This document shows positions 10,724 to 21,789 of a stretch of DNA of 64,000 nt, piece after piece. Numbering within the stretch: the first letter of the stretch is position 1; the number at the start of each line of letters is the position of its first letter. The stretch is from Phascolomyces articulosus. Taxonomy: Eukaryota > Mucoromycota > Mucoromycetes > Mucorales > Lichtheimiaceae. Where the stretch lies: contig JAIXMP010000009.1 of the NCBI GenBank assembly GCA_025677815.1, forward strand, positions 1,116,001 through 1,180,000, read 5' to 3'. The translations under genes were made by a program, and so were the position numbers. A model generated the notes under the pieces. That model made no database searches, was not told the origin of the DNA, and saw only the letters and a program-made list of their open reading frames with translations.

Positions 10724-13700
10724 ATGATGATATCAACGGCAGCAACCCAAGCATTTCCGAACAAATCCAACAAGAATCCCAATATACTAGCCAAAAGATT
10801 GGATGAATTACCCGACGATGAACAATTATATATTATTGAATTTTTGAATCGGCATATTGAAGATATATCCATCAAGAGTATGGAAGAATTACGACATGCT
10901 TTGAAAGATGGTATTATTCTTTGCAAGTAAGATACCCATTCTTTTTTTTTATTTATCCTAACTATACAGGATGAGTGGTGATTCTCTTTACTTGAGAAGA
11001 AAAAGCATCATAAGGATTCAAGTTCATCGAGGATACATGATGATAAAACCAAAAAAAAAAAAAAAACCAAGGATTTAGTTTATGGAATATATAAAGTTAA
11101 TAATCATACATCATTCTGATGCAATCCTACTTTATACGTTAGATTGGTGAACATTATTCGACCAGGCACTATTAAAAATATTGGTCAAAAGGATTTATCC
11201 TTTGTCAAGGTATATTCTTTGTTTTATTTAACAAAATAAACTGAGTTTTTTTTATTGATTACAAGGACGATGTTATGTTTTTAGATTGATAATATTGCAC
11301 GATTTTTACAAGGTGCTCGTCAGGTAAATATAAATAGAAAAGGGATATGCTACTAGAGAGGAGAAAAAATCATAATACAAAAAAAAAAATAAGAGCACGG
11401 ACAATTGTATTGTTAGATGCATTATGATACTAATAGAAATCTTTGCTACTTTTTTTTCTGTCCATTATAAAAAAAAAACCTCCTCACATCATTCATGTTT
11501 TATTATATAGTTGGGTTTAGATGAGTCAGAATTATTTGAAGCTGTTGATTTATTTGAAGGCAAAAATATCACTTCAGTAAGTATGTTTTACATACAATGT
11601 ATTTTTTTGTTGGTGATAACCATACAAAATAAAACGTCATATTGTATTACTATTCATGCAAAATTTCTGTGCAAGAAAGAAGAAAAAATCGTTAAAAAAA
11701 ATAAAAGAAAAAAAGACCATCAAACTTTACCAACAACTAATAATCTTTATTTTAATTCTATTGTCCTCCTTGAATCAACATATTAATATTTAGGTACTTC
11801 ATACAGTATTGACGCTAGCTCGATTACACTCAGCAGACAAGGAGCACTCTTTTGTCAAGAAAGAAAAATCTCCTAATAAAAACAAGGAGAAAGTAATAGA
11901 TGGTGAAGAGTTATTATTATTCCCGCAGCAGCAAAAGCAGGGAGGTATACATAATGATGTGAATGAGGAGAGCAGCGACCTCCTTCCCTCTTCTACCCCT
12001 TGTTCGGAATATCGGGATGTCCGTGATATTTTTGCAGGATCATTTTCTTCCTCTCTCTTATCAACAAGAGCTATAGGTGGAGGAGGACATGAACGTGCTC
12101 ATTCTGAATATCAACAAGTAGCAGAAGAATATCGATTTCCTGCCATTGTCCCACAATCGTCATTCTCCTCTGGACTTTGTCATCAACAAAACAGTAATAC
12201 ATTACGTCCACCTAAATCCCCATTGCGATCTACAACAAGAAAAAAGAGAACCAAAGCTTCTTCATTAAGTAGACAAAGTCATTATATTAGTCGAGATAAT
12301 CATGCTAATCACGGTAGTAGTGGTCGAGATGATGATCCTATGGCACCTGTTCATTATAATTATGACCGAAGACGTCCTTCAGCACCTACTATTAGTTTAC
12401 GTCAACGGCATGATGAAGAAGATGATTCGATTATTCAATGTACAACTAGCATGTCACGCTCTACTTCAATAGAATCTTCGTCAACTAGCAATGATTATTC
12501 TGCTTCTGCAACAACAACAAAAATGGATCATCAGATCTTATTAGATTCACTCAAGGAAGAAGAAGAAGAGTTCAAGAGAAAAGAAAAAGAACGAGAAACA
12601 CTTTCATTGAAAAGTAAAGATGGTACACCTTCTTCTCAATTTGTAAGTGATACATACGACCTAATTGCTTTTTTTTTACACCTTGCTATTTATCAAATAA
12701 AAGAAGAAGAGAATTTTGTTACTATGCTTACGTCTCATGATAGTAGTACATAATGCTAACAATTCAAGTTTATTTGTTTCATATATATCGAATAGCAATT
12801 GGGTAACTGTATCGGCAAAGGTCAGTTTGGATCAGTATACAAGTATGTATCAATTTTTATTTCTATCCATATAAAAGAAGAGATCACTATGCGTCGGATT
12901 TAGAGAAGGTACTTTTTTTACTCAAATTTGAAAAAAAAAACACTTAGAGCGCTAGACCTGGCTACTGGAGAAATTGTGGCGGTGAAAAGACTTCAAGTCG
13001 GCGAAGATGGGATGCTAGATGAAGAAATCATGGCAAGTATTAATTATCAATCAAAAAATAAAAAGAAAATTCTGCACTATCTATGGAGCTACCTATTATT
13101 CTTCTTGTGTGATATAATATGGTGCCCATTTTATTACTGAAACATCAACACTAATAATAATTTTTTGTAAATATAGAAAGAGGTTGAATTATTACGTACA
13201 CTTTCACATACCAACGTCATTAGTTATCTTGGTTTTGTAAGAAGTAAAAATCATATCAATATTGTTCTTGAGTAAGTTTTATTCTCCCATACAATTAGAA
13301 TCGCTTTTGACCACATAGAAACTTATAATACTAATATTTTTATTAGGTATGCAGAAAATGGATCGCTCATGTCAACACTAAAAGCATTTGGTGCTTTCCC
13401 AGAAAAATTAGTGGCTTCATTTTGTGTAAAGTTATTAAATGGCCTTGAATATCTTCATGCAAATTCGGTAAGTCTTATAGTGTTTTTTCTCTTTTATTAT
13501 GATGATGATGATGATGATGGATTCGATTACTATCGTAACTTTCATCTGAAGGACAAGAAGAAGAAGGAAAAGATCTAATATCAGAAATGGAAAAATTCAA
13601 TGATATAAAAAAAAGGTGGTTCATTGCGATCTGAAAGCTGCCAATATTCTTACTACCAAGACAGGAGATGTCAAGTTATCGGATTTTGGTGTTTCACTAA

Positions 13701-15472
13701 ACTTAAAAATCAAAGAGAATAGTGATGATGGCGCTATTTCTGGTACACCGAACTGGAGTAAGCTTACATAGAAATTTTCTTTTTTTATATTTTTTTTTTG
13801 GGGGGGGGAGAATCAAGAATGCATAAAAACAAAGAAAGAAAAGGATCGACTTGTGTATAAGATTTTCAGATATTTTATACGTGATATGCAAGTGAAATTC
13901 TAAACTATTTTTTTTTCACTAGTGGCACCTGAAGTCATTGAATTAAAAGGGGCAACCCCAAAATCGGATATATGGTAAAAAAAAACTCACATCGCCCCAC
14001 TTTTTTATTTATTTATTTACTGAACACACAAGCATTAATATTTGTATTCACGTCATGTGCATTCATCCTGTTACTATTATTATTATTATTGCCTGCTATA
14101 TAGGTCCCTTGGTTGTACTTTGGTGGAATTGGCGACTGGAAAACCACCTTATGCCAATATGATTGCCATGTCTGCCATGTTTCGCATTGTAGAAGATGAT
14201 TACCCACCTTTACCTGATCATATGTCGATCGATATGCAAGACTTTTTAATGCAATGTTTTCAAAAGGATCCAAATAATCGACCCAGTGCCTCTGAATTAA
14301 AACAGCATCCTTGGATTTTGAGTCATAAACAGCAATGTCCTTCTTTGTTATCTGAGCAAGAACCTTCATGTTCTTCCTCTGCTGTTTCCTCTTCCTCCTT
14401 TGTATCTTTTCCTTCTACCCTTTCTTCCTCTCCCTCTTATGCAGTCAATCATCCACAACAGACATCCTCTTCATTTTCCGGTGGAAATACTTATTCTTTG
14501 CCGGACAGTAATAATAAAAAGCCTATTATGCCCAAAGGTAAAAACAAAAAAAAACATTTCCTTTTCTCAAATTTACTAATATATTTCTATGATCCAATCT
14601 TTCTAGATGAACCCGTGATCATTGAAAATGAAAGAAATTTACAATATCCTCGTATTTATTACAATATCATGCCCGATGATCATGAAAAAATGAACATGAG
14701 TGAAAGAAGCCATTCAAGTCGACGAAGTACCATGGATGATGGTTGTAGTTGTACTGATGAATCCGATTCACACCATCATCATCATCATCCAGGTCAGCAT
14801 CGATTTATTGTCACATCTTTTGGTAAAAGTAAGTTGTATGAAAAGAAGAAAATGGATAATAAGAAGAGAGAGACAAGAAAACTAACCATCTTGTAATATC
14901 CATCTCTATAGGTACTGGATGTAAAGTCTGTGGTGGAACAATTAATGACCAAGTTACTTTTTGTGAAGCATGTTCATTAATGTGCCATGAACATTGTAAA
15001 TCTAAAGCATTCTCTTGTCCACCCAAAGTGAATAATCAACAACCTTCATATGATGTGAGTAGTTATATAAAAGATTTACAATGTTGAATCGACTACTAGA
15101 TACCTAACCTATCCATCACTGATCATTCTATAGTGGGTCTTTTCAGCCAAAATTTATAATCATCAAGGGGAACGTCCTAGTGAATTAAAAAGTTCCCCAT
15201 CCATCGAACCTGAATTTGCAAGGACATTAAGTTGTGGTAGTGATTCAGATCATCCACAAGCAGCCAGCATCGCCAAATATGCACAAACATTAGGATTAAC
15301 ACCTCATGAAATCAAAGCATTAAGTGAAAATCCTGCTTTATTATCCCATACCATTGCTAATATGCAACAACAACAAAGAGGAACTACTACAAGTGGTAGC
15401 AAAGGAAGGACATCAAGAAAGAACAGTGGTAGTCAAAATAATGTACCAGATGAACAGTGCATTATTTGTTAA
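10724..15472 (+). CDS. CH-domain / STE-type kinase / C1 zinc finger protein with C-terminal CaaX
   Basis: Fifteen exons with consistent phases: 10724-10926, 11143-11209, 11285-11323, 11511-11576, 11794-12642, 12796-12842, 12948-13032, 13177-13271, 13347-13467, 13616-13757, 13923-13974, 14104-14537, 14607-14828, 14912-15054, 15134-15472; ~967 aa. Residues ~20-140 form a calponin-homology-like domain (HALKDGIILCKLVNIIRPG, LFEAVDLFEGKNI). Residues ~140-405 are disordered. Residues ~409-662 are a Ser/Thr kinase of the STE11/Cdc7-Cdc15 type: GKGQFGSV loop, VAVKRL lysine, HCDLKAAN catalytic loop (HCD instead of HRD), DFG, MAPEV, DIWSLGC. Residues ~797-842 follow the C1 pattern HX12CX2CX10CX2CX4HX2CX6C. 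The protein ends CIIC, a CaaX-type box. Inference: a septation or polarity kinase held at membranes by prenylation and lipid or GTPase binding. Intron 7 best fits a GC-AG splice (donor ATG/GCAAGT). Confidence 0.85.
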
Positions 15473-16557
15473 TACTAATAATAATAATAATAATCAGAGT
15501 AATTTATACATATATTATAGTTTAGTTATATAATAATTATAAATTGTTACAAAACTTTTTTTTTTCAAAACAAATATCAAAAAATGAATGTGCATGCTTG
15601 ATTCATTCAATACAGAAGTCTTTTTTACTCGTTTAGCTGCGTGAGCTATTCTTCCAACAGCAATACTAACCTCACTCCATTCATAATACTAACTTTCACT
15701 TTGAACTCCTCCATCATCTCTTCCATGTTTTCATTATAGTACACTATCGGTTCTAACTTCTCTCTCTTCACTTTGATTATTTTTGTACCATCTTACTATT
15801 GTTACTCTGATTTCTCAATTGCGTATACCTTTATAATTAAATAATAGTTATCTTGATTTCTCTCCTTTTTTTTGTATTTTTGTATTTGTTTCATTTATTG
15901 TAGTACATACCGTAACTGTCAGTCTCCGTATCTTGAAAGATAGAAGATGTATTCCATCATATATTGATCATATCATTCTCCCTCCTCTTAATAATAATTG
16001 AATTTCAAACTGTGATCTATTTTGTGGACCACAAATCATTGATAAAAAAAAATATGTTGTTCAGTAATCCTGGATAATAGTATATAAAATACTACAATTA
16101 CTGCTGATATGGTAAATAGTGTGTGTTATTGATAATATACTATTAGGTTTTATAATGATTTTGAATATATTGAGAGTTATGTTTTACATAGTAGCAAGAA
16201 ATCTATTTTTTTGTAGGATGTCTATGGGCCGAACACCCAAAACGCGTATATTTGGCTTTTTGGTGTCAACCATGTACTGCTGGTCCTGCCACCCGGTGTG
16301 GTAGTAAGTTTCTTTTTCTGTTTTATGAAGAATAAATAAGGGGTGGGTATATCGTTAAGAAGCAGTCTGGTAACACTGGCGGCGATAGCAGCAGCAGCAA
16401 CATCGACAATGATAATAATGGCAATGAAGGGAAAGAGGAAGAAATGGACGATGATAATGATAATGAACCCAAAAAGAAAAAAAAATACATGAAACAAGTA
16501 CCTTTTCATTACGCTCCATTACGAGATGAACTGTCATACTAAGACACCCTGACCACA
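15473..16557. other. Intergenic, possible decayed 5' part of relic
   Basis: AT-rich spacer after the kinase gene. From about 16380 an acidic/lysine-rich reading (GNEGKEEEMDDDNDNEPKKKKK) leads to an in-frame stop near 16540. It may be the decayed N-terminal part of the relic at 16558-18165, but this is not certain. A fragment around 16210-16300 reads coding-like in two frames and was not assigned. Confidence 0.35.
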
Positions 16558-18165
16558 TTGAATCGTGAACAAAACTGTGTAGATCGATGCATGTCCAAAC
16601 TCGCTAAAGGAGTTAATGTTCTATCTGACATGATTGCGAGTGGAAAATTCGGTACCTTGTTTGGAACGGAAACAACTAATAACAAGATGGACACTCAGAC
16701 ATTGGTACCCAATTTCAAGTTCGAATCAAATACATCTACGGTGGTCAATATTGCACCTATTCGAACGGATATTACCAAGCTGGAGGATGAGAGGATTTAT
16801 AACTATTAGCATATATCAAATATTCTATCAGGTAATTTTATTATCTTGGATTATACGCTGTCATAGAGTAATATAATTTAGGGTATTATAGTCACAGATC
16901 GAGCCGATACTGGTTTATTCTTTCGACCCGGAAAGAAGGACGGCATTGGAATCAAGATCCATATGGTGCTCTGAAAAATATTCGTTCACACTTTCAGAGT
17001 ATCGAAGAAGATGCTGTTCTAAAGAAACGAGAGCTATCGAATGTTATATCTCATATGTATGCTTTGGAAATGAATCTACATGGAAAATATGTAAACGAAA
17101 GTCAAGGGTTTTCCAAAGATCAGGTATACTAAATCATATGCTTCTTTTACATTTATTATTATATCACAAATAGAACGTTTCTTAACATTTTTTTTTATCG
17201 AGTTGATATTGTTGTTTATAGATATGGGCAAAAGATAAAATCGTTGAATCTTTCGAGAAGAAAAGAAACTTGGTGTAATGGGCATAGATCCAGAGATTGT
17301 CGTTGCGGCAACTGCAGCCACCATGCCGTTAAAACAAGCATTTCAAATCATATCCAGTACATTTGCAGTCAACTCTCATGCAATACCATTAGTTCAGAAG
17401 AATCCAAATCAGTACCTTCGTTACCGGTTACTCCTACACTCTAAGCACTGCCCTCCAAAAAAGGCCATCCTTTTCCTACAGCATTCACATATACTGTCAG
17501 GAAAAAGGAATCAGTTACTTTGAGTCTTAGTCATCAAAGGCGACGGGAACGAGTCAAACGTAATGAAGATAAAGATTTGCGAAACGATAAAGATAAACGG
17601 CAGAAAGAGTCGAGAACAAGAGAGATCCGCCATCGCATCTATCACCAAAAATTTACGTCAACATGGAAGTTAAAACACTTGATTGGCAATGTTGTTGTTT
17701 TTTTTTGGAGATTACAGTTTCAAAAACAGTAGAATCAAAAAACATCGCCGTGGCGCAAATTCTACTCTTGCAAAAGAGCTCGACGCGCCATCAGCGAATA
17801 AACTTTTACGTAAAAATGGGCACAGATCTAGCTGTACCTATCCAATCTGTTTAAATCGAACTAAGCATCAAAAATACCGACGGGAAACTTATTTCTGTAA
17901 ATGACGCATTAAGATGTGCTAGTAGACAGTGTCCTAACTTCAATCGAAACACCTACAATAGAGACGAGGTTGGATCCGTAAATATCAACACCATTGAATT
18001 ATCACAAGTTATATCATCCAACAACAGACCACTTTACCCATTTACGCGATCCAAAAATAACACATTTTCCCCTTCTCCTGTTATGGAGCATTATTTGGTT
18101 CAACACTATTCTAGTTCATGTTATCGCCCAGCGGATGCTGGATTCAAAATATGCATGTTAAAAAT
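16558..18165 (+). pseudogene. Decayed TnpB/Fanzor-like (OMEGA) nuclease relic
   Basis: Coding-like segments on the plus strand change frame several times: 16558-16806, 16960-17127 (apparently spliced at 17128 to ~17220), 17278-17523, 17480-17700 and 17700-18165. Three features suggest a RuvC nuclease of the TnpB/Fanzor group: GIDPEIVVAATA near 17281 resembles the RuvC-I motif (GIDPG...), though Gly is replaced by Glu; split cysteine pairs CTYPIC (17833-17850) and RCASRQC (17912-17932) resemble the zinc ribbon; and YNRDEVGSVNI (17954-17986) resembles the RuvC-III motif (NRDxNAAxNI). The two cysteine pairs are in different frames, so the copy is dead. A basic helix QRRRERVKRNEDKD lies between. 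No terminal repeats or guide-RNA region were seen. It could instead be another RuvC-like transposase. Confidence 0.5.
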
Positions 18166-18326
18166 GCCTGTATTTTTAATTCTTGTACTACTTTTTTTTC
18201 CCTTCCTTTTTTTTTAATCTCGTTCTTTTTTTAATACCTAAGTTTTTTTTTTTTTTTTTTGAAACCAAATCCCTTTTTTACCTCCTTTTATAAAAGAACA
18301 ACAGCAGACGACGACCTTGAAACACC

Positions 18327-19376
18327 ATGGCAAAAGCAAAAACAAAACAATCATTACCTTTACATAAAGTCATCATGGTGGGTTCAGGTGGTGTTGGTAA
18401 ATCAGCATTAACTTTACAATACATGTATGGTGATTTCGTTGAAGAATATGATCCGACCAAAGCCGATTGTAAGTTCTTCCACAATCACTACTATTTTTTT
18501 TTGCCAAGCAAAATTCTTTTTGGCATTGAACACACAAAAAAAAAATGTTGCTCAGCAATCCATGTTATATATAACTCATGGAGAGGGATGATGATGATGA
18601 TGTGATCCATTAACAAAATAGAATATTCATCTTTATAATATTTAGCTTATCGAAAGAAAGTGGTGCTCGATAACCAGGAGTGTCAAATAGATATTCTCGA
18701 TACTGCTGGTCAAGAAGAATATGCTGCTGTAAGGAACATAAATCTATAAATATATTTTTACAATGGGGAATATTGTGTCATTTATATTATTGGGGGGTTT
18801 ATTTGTTTGTTTGTTATTATTGTTGTTAATTTATTCTATTTTAGATTCGTGATAATTATTATCGATCGGGTGAGGGTTTCTTGTGTGTTTTTTCAGTATG
18901 TGAACATGAATCTTTGGAACATACACAAGAATTCCGTGATCAAATTCTTCGTGTCCTTGATGATGAAACGGTAAGATGAAGAAGAGATGGATGGAATTAT
19001 ATATTGATATAAGGAGAGAAGTGGTCAAGAATACAAATTTTAAGAAAAAAAAAAGGGGATCAGGACCAACAACAACAACAAGAAGGATAATGATAATGAT
19101 AATGCCTCCCTTTTTTTATTATGACGATTTGATATATAGGTACCATTTATTCTTGTGGGTAACAAGGTGGATTTGGCACATTTAAGAAAGGTGGAAAATA
19201 GTGAAGCTTCTCAATTAGCCAATGAATGGCATTGTCCTTATATTGAAACCTCTGCCAAGACTCGACAAAATGTTGAACAAGTATATACCACTTTGATGCG
19301 TCAGATTCGTGATAGAAAACTTAGACAACAAAAATCAAATAGTCCTGATAAGGATTCTTGTTGCATTATTCTTTAA
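18327..19376 (+). CDS. Ral-type Ras-superfamily small GTPase
   Basis: Four exons, 18327-18468, 18646-18728, 18845-18970 and 19140-19376, give 195 aa. All G boxes are present: P-loop [10 protein letters not shown], switch [22 protein letters not shown] in switch II, NKVDL (NKxD) and ETSAK. The switch I sequence [16 protein letters not shown] and [16 protein letters not shown] are Ral hallmarks rather than Ras or Rap. The tail KDSCCIIL ends in a CaaX box with Leu, predicted to be geranylgeranylated. Ral proteins act on exocytosis (exocyst) and polarity. Family function is known in animals; its role in this fungus is inference. The start [21 protein letters not shown] was chosen because it sits just upstream of the first beta strand and follows a clean 5' leader. 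Confidence 0.92.
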
Positions 19377-19655
19377 ACAACCTTTCACATTTCTCTCTTT
19401 TTATTTTCTTTGTGTGCGTGTATCAGTATAGAGATTATTGGATATGCTCTTTTATCATATATATAACCTATATAACCCCCCTCCCATTTCACCCTTTTGA
19501 TCTCTCACCTCTTACTACCTAGCTATTATTCTTTTTACACTAACTCTTTTAACATTGACAAATTCCTTCTCATTCTTTTTTTTATATATTTCACACCCAT
19601 TTTTTTCTTTCTTTTTTTTTTCATAAAAAAAGATCTTTGGAAATACAAATTCCAT
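19377..19655. other. 3' UTR / intergenic of Ral gene
   Basis: AT-rich and pyrimidine-rich DNA with several poly-T runs. Nothing beyond a likely 3' UTR is seen. Confidence 0.6.
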
Positions 19656-20830
19656 CTAATAATTTAATTGCTTATATACTTTTTTTTTTTTTTGAAGAGT
19701 AGTCGTTTTCTTTTTTGAACAGAGGAGTTTGATTATGTAATATTCAGCTGGGAAAAAGTTAGGTCCCTGATATAAGATATAGCATATTATTTCGCTGTTA
19801 CTATGTCCAATGCATTCTTGATGATTCTCGAAAATCCAAAATGATCCTGTGTCTAATCTTGCTCGTAACAGCAGTAGGACTTCAAGATGTAAAGCATCAA
19901 TTGGATTGAACAAAGTAGTTATGGGAAAGTCAGTAAATTGATCCGTAGGATTGAATGTAAAGGGTTGAGTAATCAGACCTTAGTTATCTGTCTGATCTAG
20001 TTCGGCTTGGGTATACTAAACGATTTAAACTGCTAATATATTCGATAATTCAACTCTTCCTTTCGTATTAAAATACTTATCAATTCATGTGTATAGCATT
20101 TATATATACACGAAAGAGAGAATGTGTATGTGAAAGAAAGAAAATAATAATAATATATATATTTAAAGTCAAAATACATCACAATAGGTTTCTTCGAATT
20201 CTTTGTTACGTGTCCGCATAAGACCTGGTATTGTTTTTCATTATGTTCCTTCCTATTCTCTCCAGAATTATCGTTATACGTAGGAAGCACCATCACAATG
20301 CTATATAGTGAAAGTGCCAAAAATATTCCAATGGAATAAAGCCAATTGACAATTAGCCCGACAGTCGATACTTTGTGATCATTGAGTACTGTGTGTTTAA
20401 TGATGAATCAATTTAATCTTGGTACCAAATTATACTATATATATATATACCTGAAATTTGAATAATTGAGATTTCAATCGTTTGTTGGGCTTGCAAGGCA
20501 CCCAGGTACTAAATATCCGCAGATTGATGCGTTTGATCCGTAACTGCTAGTATCAGTTTTTGTTTTCCAATAAGATACTTTAGCTGATGAACGCTTTTAA
20601 ACAAATTTTGCTACACCACGACCTTCTTTATATTATAGGTAGCATCGCAATAAATCAGTAAATTGCCATTTTTTTCTTGTTTATTTGTTGTTGAATCGAG
20701 CATTGTGAGTATCGTCTCGCCCATAATAATATAAATATATAAAAATATAAAAATATGAATAATGAGACAATGTTTTAAAAATTGATTTTTAGAAAATGGT
20801 ATCAACGGGGTCAAACCCTGAATTCAAGAT
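19656..20830 (-). pseudogene. Decayed minus-strand gene of unknown family
   Basis: Several minus-strand stretches read like protein and can be partly linked by splice-like signals. About 20780-20460 contains LLIYCDATYNIKKVVV, a stop, QNLFKSVHQLKYLIGKQK, then a frame change. About 20390-20160 contains VNWLYSIGIFLALSLYSIV (a likely membrane segment) followed by YNDNSGENRKEHNEKQYQ. About 19990-19740 contains LFNPIDALHLEVLLLLRARL and WIFENHQECIGHSNSEIIC, running into poly-A without a typical end. In-frame stops (for example near 20618 and 20525) indicate decay. I do not recognise the family; amino-acid composition and length of the open stretches are the only coding evidence. Confidence 0.4.
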
Positions 20831-21789
20831 ATGAACTTTCAAAACTGGCTTGTTGAACCATCAATTGCACTTAATTCGTAGATGATGTTCGATGCTTATA
20901 AACCATATACATAGTATTACACAGTACTTTATTATCACCATCATCACTGTACCCATTGCCTACCTATTAGAAATACTTACATAATAACTAGAGTTGATTA
21001 TGCAATAAGAGCTTTGATTCTTCTATGGGCTCCAAATATTGAATAATTAAAAAATGTAAACAACGTTTATATGAACGGAATGGCCATAGTTTCTTTGGCC
21101 TATGTTTGTAAATGATTGTTGTTATTATCATCCATGCAATTGGGAATAATGTACACTGAAGATCAGAATGGACTCGATTTCTTTTAACTTGGAAGCGTTG
21201 CTTCTTGGAATCAATTAAGTGTGTACGTAAGAAAAAGAAGCATTTAAAACAGGTTCTTTATTATTATTATCAAAATTCTTTTCAAGAATATCGATCTTAT
21301 CACTGTATAAATAAATGTAATTTGGCAATTGGTTTTCCATTATTCCAAGCTGGAACTATATATTTCAACATGTTTCTTTGGTATATCTTTGTCATTTTTT
21401 GAAAATGAGGGAATCAGCCATCCAAAGATTTTATATACTAAATCCTGTTGGTATTTTTTACTGTTGAAATAATGCTGTGTCTTTCGTGACCACATTATTC
21501 TAAATTACACTATAATTCTGCTATATAATGAAGGATCTGTATTATGCGCTTTTATTTAGTATTCACTCCCTCCTTTCTATTCAATAAATACAATATGATT
21601 ATCATATAAAACATTTTAGAAATACGTGATATAAAAATATTTCATTTTTACCATTCACCATGATTTTTTTTATTTGAGTTTCCGATTTTGGAATTGATAT
21701 ATTTTTTCCTTACGCTTTCTTTACTTTTGATTCCTTTCCAATCCACTCATATATAATCCACTTTTTTTTTATTACATAAACATACAATC
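20831..21789. other. Intergenic
   Basis: AT-rich DNA upstream of PRP46. A 65-codon plus-strand open frame at 21205-21402 has a mixed basic/aromatic composition and no recognised motif. The last ~150 bp before 21790 is pyrimidine-rich and is the likely promoter and leader of PRP46. Confidence 0.5.
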
